A stretch of 64,000 nt of DNA from Ramlibacter pallidus (lineage in GTDB: Bacteria; Pseudomonadota; Gammaproteobacteria; Burkholderiales; Burkholderiaceae_C), in assembly GCF_015070875.1 (NCBI RefSeq), contig NZ_JADDIV010000005.1, positions 62,001 to 126,000 on the forward strand, written 5' to 3'. The notes below the pieces were generated by a model. That model was not told the DNA's origin. It saw only the letters and a list, made by a program, of their open reading frames with translations, and searched no databases. The position numbers and the translations under genes are program-made. Positions 1-14,150 of the stretch are shown piece after piece; positions within the stretch are counted from its first letter, which is position 1, and every line of letters starts with the position of its first letter.

Positions 1-2
1 TG

Positions 3-386
3 CTGGGCGGCCAGGTCGACGGCGCGATGACGTACACCGCCTTCGCCATCAACAACAAGACGAAGGTGCGGCCGCTCGCGGTCGCCATGGAGAAGCGGCA
101 TCCGCTGATGCCCGACGTGCCCACGTTCAAGGAGCTGGGCGTCGACTGGGTGGACGGCGCCTACCGCGGCATCGGCGTGCCGAAATCGACGCCGGCCGCG
201 GAACGCAAGCGGCTGTCCGACCTCTGGCGCTCGCTCAACAACGACCCCGAGATGAAGGAGCTGGCCGCGAAGAGCGGCTTCGAGCTGGTGAACGTCGGCG
301 TCGAGGAGATGGACGCGTTCATGCAGGGCAAGGTGAAGCTCTACACGGAAGGCGCGGCTCTGCTGGGCCTCGGCGCGAAAAAGTAG
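3..386 (+). CDS. Bug/TctC-family tripartite tricarboxylate transporter receptor, C-terminal part
   Basis: The reading frame is open from the window edge and ends at TAG 384-386, giving the last 127 residues of a periplasmic solute receptor. The segments 'VRPLAVAMEKRHPLMPDVPTFKE' (split here: VRPLAVAMEKR, then MPDVPTFKELG) and 'GIGVPKSTPAAERKRLSDLW' match the C-terminal lobe of the Bug/TctC family, where a 'lPdvPTf.E.G' signature precedes a last helix bundle. Such proteins (normally about 320 residues) bind carboxylates and related small anions; in Burkholderiales many are orphans without TctA/TctB membrane genes. The N-terminus, signal peptide and neighbours lie outside the window, so ligand and operon cannot be judged. 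Confidence 0.85.
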   Translation: MGGQVDGAMTYTAFAINNKTKVRPLAVAMEKRHPLMPDVPTFKELGVDWVDGAYRGIGVPKSTPAAERKRLSDLWRSLNNDPEMKELAAKSGFELVNVGVEEMDAFMQGKVKLYTEGAALLGLGAKK

Positions 387-516
387 TAGTGATGTGCATG
401 GCATGTGCGTGTGATGTGCGCTCACCCGCGGCGGGTAGGCAACTTCCTACAAGGCGTGCCGGCATGGCGCTCTACCATGGAGGACTTCCCCGGCCCCTCC
501 CCCCGCGCCATCCCCC

Positions 517-4355
<3,839 letters not shown>

Positions 4356-4359
<4 letters not shown>

Positions 4360-4928
4360 AGCCCGCCAAGGTGCCGCGCAGCCCGCGCGTGCTGGTCATC
4401 GTCGACTTCATCAATCCCCTGAACTTCCCCGGCGCCGAGAAGCTGGCGCGGCCGGCCCTGGCCGCCGCCCGCGCCACCGTGCGCCTGCGCGAGCGGCTCG
4501 CGGCGGAGAACGTGGCCGTGGTCTATGCGAACGACAACTACGGCGCGTGGCAATCCGATTTCCAGTCGATGGTGAGCCAGCTGGCCGCGGGCGACGACAC
4601 CAGCGGCGAGATCGCGCGACTGCTCGCGCCGGGCCCGCGCGACATCACGCTGCTGAAGCCGCGCCACTCCGCCTTCTACTGCACCGCGCTGGAGCTGCTG
4701 CTGCGGGAGATGGGCACGCGCGAACTGATCCTCGCGGGCCTGGCCACCGACATGTGCGTGCAGATGACGGCCGCCGACGCCTTCCTGCGCGGTTTCGAAG
4801 GCGTATGGGTGCCGCCGGAATGCACGGCCGCCGAGACGCCGCAGGCCAAGGCGGCCAGCATCCGGTACATGCGCGACGTGCTCAAGTGCGACGTGCGGTC
4901 TGCGCGCGCCGCGGCCCGCCAAGGCTGA
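4356..4928 (+). CDS. Isochorismatase-like cysteine hydrolase
   Basis: A 190-residue protein of the cysteine hydrolase (isochorismatase/nicotinamidase-like) superfamily. The expected catalytic triad can be placed: Asp in VIVDFINP near the N-terminus, Lys in LKPRHSAFY in the middle, and the nucleophilic Cys in LAGLATDMCVQMTAADAF. The family hydrolyses amides or vinyl ethers; the substrate is unknown. The ATG at 4356 was chosen because it overlaps the kinase stop as ATGA and because residues directly after it begin the first beta strand; an upstream in-frame ATG (4233) would read through kinase sequence. Coupling to a kinase gene suggests shared expression, not a shared pathway. Confidence 0.87.
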
Positions 4929-5007
4929 CGCGCTCCCGCGGCCGAGCTCGCAAGGGGCACGCCTGCGGCTACGATGGCCCGCTGCATCCCGCACAAGGAC
5001 ATCGCCC

Positions 5008-6114
<1,107 letters not shown>

Positions 6115-6115
6115 A

Positions 6116-6961
6116 ATGGAAGGACTGAAGACGCTGGAGGAGCATGCGTGCTTCGGCGGCACGCAGGGCTTCCACGAGCACGCTTCGGACACCATCGGCC
6201 TGCCGATGCGCTTCGGCGTGTACCTGCCGCCGCAGGCGGCGCGGGGGCCGGTGCCGGTGCTGTACTACCTGGCGGGGCTGACGTGCAACGAGCAGACCTT
6301 CGCGATCAAGGCCGGCGCGCAGCAGCACGCGGCGCGGCTGGGCATCGCGCTGGTCACGCCGGACACCAGCCCGCGCGGCACGGGCGTCGAGGGTGCCGAC
6401 CAGGACTGGGACTTCGGCCACGGCGCGGGTTTCTACCTCGATGCCACGGCGCAGCCCTATGCCAGGCACTGGCGGATGGAGAGCTACGTCGCGCGGGAAC
6501 TGCCGCAGGTGCTGCAGCGGCACTTCGCGGTGGACACGGCCCGCGCCGGCATCTTCGGGCACTCGATGGGTGGCCACGGCGCGCTGACGCTGGCACTGCG
6601 GCATCCGGGCCGCTACCGGAGCGTCTCGGCGCTGGCGCCGATCTGCGCGCCCTCCGAGGTGCCGTGGGGGCACAAGGCCTTCACCGGGTACCTCGGGGGC
6701 CACCGCGAGGCATGGTCGACGCACGACGCGGTGCAATTGGTGCGGCGGGGGGCGCGCGTGCCGCCGCTGCTGGTCGACCAGGGCCTGGCCGACACCTTCC
6801 TGGCCGCGCAATTGCGCCCGGAGCGCCTCGAGGAAGCCTGTGCCGCCGCCGGCCAGCCGCTCACGCTGCGCCGGCACGCGGGCTATGACCACGGCTATTT
6901 CTTCGTGGCCTCGTTCGTCGCCGACCACCTCGCGCACCACGCGGAAGCCCTCGCCGCCTGA
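6116..6961 (+). CDS. fghA: S-formylglutathione hydrolase
   Basis: A 281-residue esterase-D-type alpha/beta hydrolase that splits S-formylglutathione to formate and glutathione, the second step of cytoplasmic formaldehyde detoxification. Evidence: family N-terminus CFGGTQGFHEHAS, PVLYYLAGLTCNEQTF with the conserved Cys, the nucleophile elbow GHSMGGHGALTLAL, Asp in VDQGLADTF and His in AGYDHGYFF. The start ATG lies one base after the frmA stop, so the two genes form a tight operon. Nothing looks truncated or unusual. Confidence 0.96.
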   Translation: MEGLKTLEEHACFGGTQGFHEHASDTIGLPMRFGVYLPPQAARGPVPVLYYLAGLTCNEQTFAIKAGAQQHAARLGIALVTPDTSPRGTGVEGADQDWDFGHGAGFYLDATAQPYARHWRMESYVARELPQVLQRHFAVDTARAGIFGHSMGGHGALTLALRHPGRYRSVSALAPICAPSEVPWGHKAFTGYLGGHREAWSTHDAVQLVRRGARVPPLLVDQGLADTFLAAQLRPERLEEACAAAGQPLTLRRHAGYDHGYFFVASFVADHLAHHAEALAA

Positions 6962-7081
6962 ACGTCCGGCGCCGCCGCGGCGCTTACAACTTGTTGCTTA
7001 AATGCCGCGGACGTGCGCAGCCTGCGGCGCGTTGGCGCACGCCGCTGTGGGCAGCGCCGGGAGCCATGCTTATGCTCGAGC

Positions 7082-10000
7082 ATGTCCCTCCCGAGTGCCT
7101 GCCGCCGCGTGGCTGCCCTGTGTCTCGCCGCGCTCCTGCTGGTGGGCTTGGGGGCCGCGCGTGCCGTCGAGACGCCGCGGGCTGCGGCAGGGCACATCGA
7201 CCTGCGCACCTGGGACTTCGGAAGGGACGGCATCGCGCCGCTGGACGGCCAATGGCTGCTGCAGTGGGATGAATTCGGCGACCCGCGCCAGCCCGCCGCG
7301 CCGGCCGCCCGCGGCATCGAAGTCCCGTCCGCGTGGAACGACGTCGCCGGCCAGCGCTACGGACGCGGCACCTACCACCTGACCGTGCAATGCGAGCGGG
7401 GCGCCGGCCTCGCCCTCAGCCTGCCGGTGCAGCACAGCGCGGTGCGCTGGTTCGTCAACGGCGCGCTGGTGGCGCGCCAGGGCGAGCCGGGCGCCAGCCC
7501 CCGCGGTGCGCGGCCGGAACTGGTGCAGCAGACCGTGGCGCTGGGCAGCGTCGCCTGTCCGCTGCACATCGTCGCGCACGTCTCCAACTTCGATGCCCAG
7601 CGCGGCGGCCTGCTGCGCAGCGTGGAACTGGGCGAGGCGCAGCAGCTGGCGCAGCGGCGCGAGCTGGCGCTGATGCGCGACCTGCTGTCCGTCGGCGGCC
7701 TGCTGGTGCTGGGGCTGCTGCCGCTGCTGTTCTACTTCGGCCGCCGCAGCGACCGCAGCCCGCTGTACTTCGGCCTCTTCTGCCTGGTGTTCGCGCTGGG
7801 CATGGCGCTCACCGGCACGCGCATCCTGCAGCCCGTGCTCGGCTCGATGGGCTGGGGCCGATACATGCAGCTCGTGTTCCTGTGCTGGTACGCGAACAAC
7901 GCGCTGTTCGTGCTCTTCGTGCGCTCGCTGTATCCGCAGCAGGTGGGCACGCGCGCCGTGCGCCTGATCGTCGGCTGGGTGGCCCTGTCGTGCGCCGTCG
8001 TGCTGCTCACGTCGCCGCGCGTGTTCACCGCCCTGGTGCCCACGCTCGCCACCGGCTCCGCGCTGCTCGGCCTGTACCTGGCGTGGCGGCTGGCCGCCGC
8101 GTGGCGCAGCGGCCGCCGCACGGCGCCCCTCTTGCTGGGCGGGCTGGCGATGCTGGCGATCGCCGTGGTGCACGACATCGTCCAGTTCGCCCATCTCGCG
8201 CGCCTGAGCCTGCTGCCCTATGGCGTGCTGCTGTTCGTCGCGGCGCCGGCCTACCTGATGGCCCGGCGCTTCGCCCGCGCGCTGCTGGTGGAGGAGCGGG
8301 TGGCGATCGAGGAGCGCGAGCGCGCCAACCTGCTGGTGCGCTCCACCAAGGCGGGGCTGCTGGACTGGGACGCGATCAGCGGCCGCACCGAATGGTCGGA
8401 ACGCCTGCGCGAGATGCTGGGCCATCCCGGCGGCCCCGATGCTCCCGAACTGCCGGAGTTCCGCAGCGTCGTGCACCCGGAGGACCACGACCGCGTGCAC
8501 GGCAGCTTCCTGCGCCAGCTGCGCGACCGCAGCGTCGCGAGCGGCGTGCGCGCCGGCGAGCCGATGGACTACCGGCTGCGGCGCGCGGACGGCAGCGACC
8601 TCTGGATCCACGCCGAGGCCGTGTCGGTCTGCGATTCGCGGGGCCGGACGCTGCGCTACATCTGCTCCTTCATCGACATCTCCGACCGCAAGCGGCACGA
8701 ATCCGAGATGGCGGAGCAGCAGGCGGCGCTGCGGGCGCAGGTGGCGCTGACGCGCACCGAGCAGCGGCGGCTGGACCTGGTGGTGCGCGGCGCGCGCGTG
8801 GGCATCGTGGACTGGGACGGCGTCACGCACGAGACCTACTACTCGCCGCGCTTCCGCGAGATCCGCGGCTACGCGCCCGACGCGGACACCGCGGACTGGC
8901 CCGACTACTTCCGCGTGATGATCCATCCGGACGACCGCGAGCGCGTCACGCGGCGCTGGGTCACCTTCATCAAGGGCCAGGGCCCGGAGGGTCCGTGGGG
9001 CGACTTCTACGCGCCCGAGGAATACCGCCTGCTGCGCGCGGACGGCAGCTACGTGTGGGTGCAGGTGAGCGGCATGGCGGTGCGCGACGAGAAGGCCTTC
9101 GTCGTGCGCTGGATCGCCGCCATCCTGGACATCACGGAGCGGCGGGCGCACGAGGAGGCCCTGCGCGCCTCCAACGAGGCGCTGAAGGAGAACGTGCGGC
9201 TGCGCGAGGAGGTCGAGCGCATCGGCCGCCACGACATCAAGACCCCGCTGAACAGCATCGTGGCGGTGCCGCGCCTGCTGCGGGAGGAAAGGCGGCTCGG
9301 GCCGGAGGCGGACGAACTGCTCGGCATCGTGGAGCGCGCCGGCTACCGCATCCTGTCCATGGTCAACCTGTCGCTCGACCTGTACAAGATGGAGCAGGGC
9401 AGCTACGTCTTCCGGCCCGACGCGGTGGACCTGGCGGACCTCGTGGAGAAGGTGCTCGCCGACGTGCGCGTGCACGCCGCCTCCAAGGGCGTGCATTTCC
9501 AGGTCGACCTGCACGGCGCGCCCTATGCGTGGGCCGAGGAGCTTCTCTGCTATTCGCTGCTGGCGAACCTGACCAAGAACGCCGTCGAGGCCTCGCCTGA
9601 AAACGCGACGGTCACGCTGCGGGCGGAGGCGGGCGAGCCGGGGACGGTGCGGCTGCACGTGCACAACCAGGGCGCGGTGCCCCAGGCGATCCGCGGCAGC
9701 TTCTTCCAGAAGTACGCCACGCTCGGCAAGGCGAGCGGCACCGGGCTGGGCACGTACTCGGCGCGGCTCATGGCGCGGGTGCAGGACGGGGAGGTCGCCA
9801 TGCAGACCTCCGAGGCCGAGGGGACGACGCTCACCGTCACGCTGCGCGCCGCCGCCGAAGGCGTGATCCCCGCCAGCGTCCGGCACGCCAGCGAGCGCGC
9901 CCGCCCCGAACCGCTGCGCATCAACGGCCTGCCGCCCAGCCGCGTGCTGCTGGTGGACGACGACGAGTACAACCTGCTGATCGTGCGGCGCTTCCTGCCC

Positions 10001-10693
10001 TCGCCGCCGTTCACGGTCGACACCGCCATCAACGGCCGCATGGGCCTCGCGCAGGCCGAGCGCCACTGGCCGGACATCATCTTCATGGACCTGGACATGC
10101 CGGTGATGGGCGGCATGCAGGCGGTGCGCGAGCTGCGGGCGCTGGAGGCCGGCGGCGCGCGGCGCCGCTGCACGATCATCGCCCTGTCCTCGCACGAGGA
10201 CGAACAGACGCAGCAGGCGGCCCTCGCCGCCGGCTTCGACCGCTACCTGAGCAAGCCGGTGACGCGCGAGGTGCTGCACGGCGCGCTGCTGGAACTGTGC
10301 GCGCCCGACGGCGGGGCGCCCGCGGCCGGCCGCCCGTCGCCGGCCCTGCCCGCCGCGCCCGGCGACCCGGTGCTGGTGGACGCCGACATGCAGGCGATGC
10401 TGGGCGAGTACCTGGTGTCGCGGCGCGCGTTGATCGGCGGCCTTCCCGCGCAGGCGCTCGCCGGCGAGCGCGAGGCCCTGCGCCGCAGCGCACACCAGCT
10501 GGCGGGCAGCCTGGGGCTCTACGGATTCCGCTGGGCCAGCGAGCAATGCCGCTGGATCGAGCACAACGCGGCGCACGTGGAAGCCGCGCGGGTGGAAGAA
10601 CTGGCGGGCCAGCTGGAGGCCCACCTGGAAACCGCCGACATCCGCTTCATCGACATCGACGGGCTCCCCGAGCCTTCCCTGGAGAAATCATGA
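7082..10693 (+). CDS. 7TMR-DISM hybrid sensor histidine kinase with receiver and HPt domains
   Basis: A 1203-residue membrane kinase. I chose the ATG at 7082 because it begins a signal peptide (positively charged start, then LAALLLVGLGAARA); an upstream in-frame start would place 23 arginine/cysteine-rich residues before it. Order: periplasmic 7TMR-DISM extracellular domain (about 30-190), seven-helix membrane block (about 196-403), two PAS_3 domains (about 415-545 and 565-690), HisKA with GRHDIKTPL (His717), HATPase with GTGLGTYSARL, receiver with LLVDDDEYN and Asp1003 in FMDLDMP, and HPt with AHQLAGSLGLYG (His1138). In the HPt motif the Lys usually found three residues after the His is Ala. 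The stop overlaps the start of the response-regulator gene (ATGA), so the two products very likely act together. Confidence 0.93.
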   Translation: MSLPSACRRVAALCLAALLLVGLGAARAVETPRAAAGHIDLRTWDFGRDGIAPLDGQWLLQWDEFGDPRQPAAPAARGIEVPSAWNDVAGQRYGRGTYHLTVQCERGAGLALSLPVQHSAVRWFVNGALVARQGEPGASPRGARPELVQQTVALGSVACPLHIVAHVSNFDAQRGGLLRSVELGEAQQLAQRRELALMRDLLSVGGLLVLGLLPLLFYFGRRSDRSPLYFGLFCLVFALGMALTGTRILQPVLGSMGWGRYMQLVFLCWYANNALFVLFVRSLYPQQVGTRAVRLIVGWVALSCAVVLLTSPRVFTALVPTLATGSALLGLYLAWRLAAAWRSGRRTAPLLLGGLAMLAIAVVHDIVQFAHLARLSLLPYGVLLFVAAPAYLMARRFARALLVEERVAIEERERANLLVRSTKAGLLDWDAISGRTEWSERLREMLGHPGGPDAPELPEFRSVVHPEDHDRVHGSFLRQLRDRSVASGVRAGEPMDYRLRRADGSDLWIHAEAVSVCDSRGRTLRYICSFIDISDRKRHESEMAEQQAALRAQVALTRTEQRRLDLVVRGARVGIVDWDGVTHETYYSPRFREIRGYAPDADTADWPDYFRVMIHPDDRERVTRRWVTFIKGQGPEGPWGDFYAPEEYRLLRADGSYVWVQVSGMAVRDEKAFVVRWIAAILDITERRAHEEALRASNEALKENVRLREEVERIGRHDIKTPLNSIVAVPRLLREERRLGPEADELLGIVERAGYRILSMVNLSLDLYKMEQGSYVFRPDAVDLADLVEKVLADVRVHAASKGVHFQVDLHGAPYAWAEELLCYSLLANLTKNAVEASPENATVTLRAEAGEPGTVRLHVHNQGAVPQAIRGSFFQKYATLGKASGTGLGTYSARLMARVQDGEVAMQTSEAEGTTLTVTLRAAAEGVIPASVRHASERARPEPLRINGLPPSRVLLVDDDEYNLLIVRRFLPSPPFTVDTAINGRMGLAQAERHWPDIIFMDLDMPVMGGMQAVRELRALEAGGARRRCTIIALSSHEDEQTQQAALAAGFDRYLSKPVTREVLHGALLELCAPDGGAPAAGRPSPALPAAPGDPVLVDADMQAMLGEYLVSRRALIGGLPAQALAGEREALRRSAHQLAGSLGLYGFRWASEQCRWIEHNAAHVEAARVEELAGQLEAHLETADIRFIDIDGLPEPSLEKS

Positions 10694-11061
10694 CCGAGAA
10701 GAAACGCGTGCTGCTCATCGACGACGACGCCACCGTCGTGGGCTACCTCACCACCAAGCTGTCGAAGCTGTACGAGGTGGTCTCCACCTCCGACCCGCGC
10801 AAGGCGGTGGCGATGGCGCGGCGCGAGCTGCCCGACGTGATCCTGTGCGACATCGACATGCCCGGCATGGGCGGAGGGGAGGTGGCGGCTGCGCTGTCCG
10901 AGGACACGACGCTCGCGCGGATCCCCTTCGTCTACCTCACCGACCTGGTGTCGCCCGAGGAAACGCAGGACCTGCAGGGCGAAGTCGGCGGGCGGCCCGG
11001 TGTCTCCAAGCGCGCGCCGCTCGCGGAGCTGGTCTCCCGGATCGACCAGCTCACGTCCTGA
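10690..11061 (+). CDS. Single-domain response regulator
   Basis: A 123-residue stand-alone receiver (CheY-like) domain with no output domain. Motifs: acidic pair in LLIDDDATV, phospho-acceptor Asp54 in VILCDIDMPGMGG, Thr in FVYLTDL and the conserved Lys in GVSKRAPLAEL. The start overlaps the stop of the 7TMR hybrid kinase as ATGA, so it is probably the phosphoryl acceptor of the HPt domain of that kinase, or a phosphate sink. It ends two bases before the convergent thioesterase stop, with no hairpin visible between them. Confidence 0.92.
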   Translation: MTEKKRVLLIDDDATVVGYLTTKLSKLYEVVSTSDPRKAVAMARRELPDVILCDIDMPGMGGGEVAAALSEDTTLARIPFVYLTDLVSPEETQDLQGEVGGRPGVSKRAPLAELVSRIDQLTS

Positions 11062-11063
11062 AT

Positions 11064-11489
11064 CTACTCGCAGAGCCGGCGGATCGCCTCGGGGATGTCC
11101 ACGGCCCGGATGCCGGGCGTGTCGCCTTCGCGGCGTGCGGCGAAGATCCGCACTTCGTCGCATTCCATGATCACATCCTCGCCGCGTTTCACGACGTAGC
11201 GCTGCACGAAGCTCTTGCCGCGCCACTCCGCGATGCTCGTGTGGACCTGCAGCGTGTCGCCGTAGCTTGCGGTCTTCACGAACTTCGCGTGCGTGTCCAC
11301 CAGCGGCGTGCCGATCACGCCCATGGACTTCTCGGTCTCGTGCCAGGGCGGCACGCCGCACTCCACGAAGAAGTGCCGCGACGCCGCGTCGATCCAGCGG
11401 AAGAAGTTGGGGAACCAGACGATGCGGGCGGGGTCGCAGTCGCCGAACTCGACCCGCACGGTGTAGACGACCGACTTGGACAAGTTCAA
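11064..11489 (-). CDS. Hotdog-fold acyl-CoA thioesterase (4-hydroxybenzoyl-CoA thioesterase/YbgC type)
   Basis: A 141-residue single hotdog domain. The N-terminus VRVEFGDCDPARIVWFPNFFRW is the 4-hydroxybenzoyl-CoA thioesterase signature, with the catalytic Asp in GDCDPA, where the Asp attacks the aryl- or acyl-CoA thioester. The start ATG overlaps the stop of the Bug receptor gene (ATGA), so it is the last gene of the ior operon. In that setting a likely substrate is an arylacetyl-CoA made by IorAB, giving the free arylacetate and CoA; this is inference from context, since the family acts on several acyl-CoAs. Confidence 0.87.
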   Translation of the reverse strand: MNLSKSVVYTVRVEFGDCDPARIVWFPNFFRWIDAASRHFFVECGVPPWHETEKSMGVIGTPLVDTHAKFVKTASYGDTLQVHTSIAEWRGKSFVQRYVVKRGEDVIMECDEVRIFAARREGDTPGIRAVDIPEAIRRLCE

Positions 11490-12481
11490 TCGCCTTTGAT
11501 TTTTCGCTCGCGGATCAGCTGGCCGAAGCGCTTGCTGTCGGCCTGGCCGCGGTCGCCGAACTCCTGCGGCGACATCGGGGCCGGGATCGCGCCGATCGCG
11601 TCCATGCGCTGCTGGAAGGCGGGGCTGCGCAGCACCTTGTTGATCTCGGTGTTCAGGCGCGCCACCACGGCCGGCGGCGTGCCGCCGGGCGCGTAGAAGC
11701 CGAAGAAGGTGTCGGCGTCGAAGCCCTTGAGGCCCACCTCGTCGAGCGTGGGCACGTCCGGGAACTGCGGCGACCGCTTGGGGCTGCCCACGGCCAGCAG
11801 CTTCAGCTTGCCGCTCTTCACGTGCTGCAGGCCGATGCCCGGGTCGAACATGAAGTCGATCTGCCCGCCCAGCAGGTCCTGCATCGCCGGAGCCGCGCCG
11901 CGGTACGGGATGTGGGTGGCGAACACGTTCCCCTGCACCTTCATCATCTCGCCGGCCAGGTGGGGCGAGCTGCCGTTGCCCGGCGACCCGTAGGACAGCT
12001 TGCCCGGGTTGGCCTTCAGGTGGGCCAGGAACTCGCGCGCATTGTTCGACGGCACCTTCTGCGGATTCACCTCCAGGAACACCAGCACGCGGGCCGCGGC
12101 GGCCACCGGCACCAGGTCCTTGGTGGGATCGAAGGGCATGCGGTCGTACAGGTGCGGGTTGATCGACACCGTGCCGCCGGAGCTCATGAGCAGCGTGTGG
12201 CCGTCGGCCGCCTGCTTGGCGACGAAGTCGCCGGCGATGTTGCCGTTCGCCCCCGCGCGGTTCTCCACCACGACCGGCTGGCCGAGCGCCTGCGACAGCG
12301 GCTCGGACACGGCGCGCGCGATCTGGTCGGCGGCGCCGCCCGGCGGGAAGCTCACGATCACGCGGACCGGCTTGCTGGGGAAGGCCTGGGCCAGCGTCAG
12401 CCCGGGCAGGGCGCAGGCGGCCACGGCCGCGGCCAGCACGCCGCGGCGGGCCAGGGTGGTCAGTCGTTGGTTGCGTTGCAT
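11486..12481 (-). CDS. Bug/TctC-family periplasmic receptor
   Basis: A 331-residue tripartite tricarboxylate transporter receptor. A signal peptide (MQRNQRLTTLARRGVL, hydrophobic run, ending near LTLAQA) is followed by the family hallmarks PVRVIVSFPPGGAADQ, VVENRAGANGNIA, and PDVPTLDEVG in the second lobe. The ATG at 12481 is supported by AAGGAGA 8 bases upstream and by the signal peptide; the open frame extends 27 codons further up without a signal-like start. It sits 55 bp after iorB and overlaps the thioesterase start, so it is probably co-transcribed and may bring in the aromatic acid processed by IorAB. No TctA/TctB membrane genes are adjacent. Confidence 0.92.
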   Translation of the reverse strand: MQRNQRLTTLARRGVLAAAVAACALPGLTLAQAFPSKPVRVIVSFPPGGAADQIARAVSEPLSQALGQPVVVENRAGANGNIAGDFVAKQAADGHTLLMSSGGTVSINPHLYDRMPFDPTKDLVPVAAAARVLVFLEVNPQKVPSNNAREFLAHLKANPGKLSYGSPGNGSSPHLAGEMMKVQGNVFATHIPYRGAAPAMQDLLGGQIDFMFDPGIGLQHVKSGKLKLLAVGSPKRSPQFPDVPTLDEVGLKGFDADTFFGFYAPGGTPPAVVARLNTEINKVLRSPAFQQRMDAIGAIPAPMSPQEFGDRGQADSKRFGQLIRERKIKGD

Positions 12482-12536
12482 GGATGCGTCTCCTTGTTGC
12501 TGTGTCTTGTCGGTCGGCGAGGACTGTAGCAGCCGC

Positions 12537-14150
12537 TCAATGCACCTTCGCCTGCACTTCATCGGCCAGGCCGCGCGGCTTGCGCACCCAGCGGATGGGC
12601 ACCGCCTTCACGGGCCGCGGCGGCGCGCCGTGCTGCACCAGCGTGGCGTCCAGCGCCTTGCCGGCATCGTCGGCCAGCGCCGCTTCGCGCGCGGCGCGCA
12701 CGGCCTTCGCCGCTTCCTCGGCGCGGCCGCCGTGGGCCAGGTGATCCAGCACGTGCAGCAGGTTTTCCTTGCCCCGCTCGTTGGTCGAACCGTAGCCCTT
12801 GATGAGCCGGCCGCACAGCGCGATCTCGTGGCCCAGCGCCCAGCTGCGCTGCGTGCCCTGGACCACGCCCTGCAGCCACTTGTCGATCATCCGCTGCTCC
12901 AGCGCGAAGCGGCTGCCGCGCACGCGCAGCCACTTCATCGAAGCGAGCGTGCGCAGCGCCACCATGCCGAAGACGCTGTGCGTGCCGATCTTCAGCGGCA
13001 TCGCCCAGGGCTGCTTGCCCGTGCGCACGCGCTTGCGGTCCCAGGCGACCAGCCGGCCGGCCAGGCCTTCGGGCAGCAGCGCGGCGAACTCGGGCACGCC
13101 GGGCTTGAAGTGGTCGTACAGCTTCAGCAGGTCGTCCTCGCCCGCCTTGACTTCGCCCTGCACGCGCTGCCAGCGCGAGGCGCGGCTCTTGAGGTCGGCG
13201 ACCCGCACGATGTCGTCGAAGGCCATCCACAACGCCAGCCAGCGCGCCATCTCTTTCGTGACGGCATGGCCGTTCGCGCCGGCCGGGTCGGCCTCGCGCT
13301 CGGCGGCCAGTACCGACTGCAGCCGCTGCACGTACAGCTCGGCGTACTTCGCGCCCTGGTAGTCCAGCAGCCGCTGGTAGCCCAGGCCGAACATCTCGCG
13401 CACGGTCTGCGGGAAGGCTTCGGCGTGCTGGTGCTGCGGCGGCGAGGCTTGCGGCGCCAGCGTGCCGGCCGGCATCGCTTGCGGCGCGAGCACCTGTTCC
13501 AGGTACTGCGACTGCTGGCGGCCTTGCGCGACGATGTCGAACGCCCTGGCGAAGCCGCGCAGGCTCGCTTCCGCGCCCTTGCCGCCGGCCTTGACGACGG
13601 CTTCGTAGGCGCTGCGCTGGAACGGGAACAGCCCGCTGCCGGCGATGGCGCCCAGCATCACTGCGCTGACGACCGTGCCCGCCTCTCGCGCGATGCCCGC
13701 CATGTCGAAGACCTGGTGCTGCTTGCTGAACTGGCGCACCAGTTTGAGCATGTCTTCGGGGTCGGCCCGGCCGTCGCCCAGCTGCATGCGCTCCTGCGTG
13801 GTGAGCGTGCGCGCCGAAGACGTGATCACCAGCGTGCGGTCCGGCGCCGTCATGCCGTTGCCGACCTGGCGGGCCGTCTCCAGCAGCTCGGAGGAGACCA
13901 TCGCATCCAGCGCGCCGGGCACCGGGTTCAGGCTGAACACGGGGCGCTTGCCGCCGAGGTCCGCCATGGGCACGGGGAACACCTCGATGTAGTAGGTGGT
14001 CGCGCCGGTGCGCTGGGCCACGCCGGGGATCGACGTCGCCTGCGCCGGATAGCCGGCGTGGCGCGCGATGTCGATGAGCCATTCGGTCAGCACGCCGCCG
14101 CCTTCGCCGCCGAGGGCGCAGACCAGGAGGGAGATGGAACGGTGTTTCAT
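12537..14150 (-). CDS. iorB: Indolepyruvate oxidoreductase subunit beta, long form with C-terminal extension
   Basis: A 537-residue protein. Its first 200 residues are the gamma-type domain of 2-oxoacid:ferredoxin oxidoreductases (LLVCALGGEGGGVLTEWL, GVAQRTGATTYYIE, and a DAMVSSELLET segment); the remaining ~330 residues form the helical extension typical of aerobic proteobacterial IorB proteins (DUF6537-like: FGLGYQRLLDYQGAKYA, GLAGRLVAWDRKRV, LKIGTHSVFGM). Canonical archaeal IorB has only about 200 residues. With IorA it would decarboxylate aryl-pyruvates (indolepyruvate, phenylpyruvate) oxidatively to aryl-acetyl-CoA. The start ATG overlaps the iorA stop as ATGA, which implies stoichiometric coupled translation. 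Confidence 0.92.
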   Translation of the reverse strand: MKHRSISLLVCALGGEGGGVLTEWLIDIARHAGYPAQATSIPGVAQRTGATTYYIEVFPVPMADLGGKRPVFSLNPVPGALDAMVSSELLETARQVGNGMTAPDRTLVITSSARTLTTQERMQLGDGRADPEDMLKLVRQFSKQHQVFDMAGIAREAGTVVSAVMLGAIAGSGLFPFQRSAYEAVVKAGGKGAEASLRGFARAFDIVAQGRQQSQYLEQVLAPQAMPAGTLAPQASPPQHQHAEAFPQTVREMFGLGYQRLLDYQGAKYAELYVQRLQSVLAAEREADPAGANGHAVTKEMARWLALWMAFDDIVRVADLKSRASRWQRVQGEVKAGEDDLLKLYDHFKPGVPEFAALLPEGLAGRLVAWDRKRVRTGKQPWAMPLKIGTHSVFGMVALRTLASMKWLRVRGSRFALEQRMIDKWLQGVVQGTQRSWALGHEIALCGRLIKGYGSTNERGKENLLHVLDHLAHGGRAEEAAKAVRAAREAALADDAGKALDATLVQHGAPPRPVKAVPIRWVRKPRGLADEVQAKVH

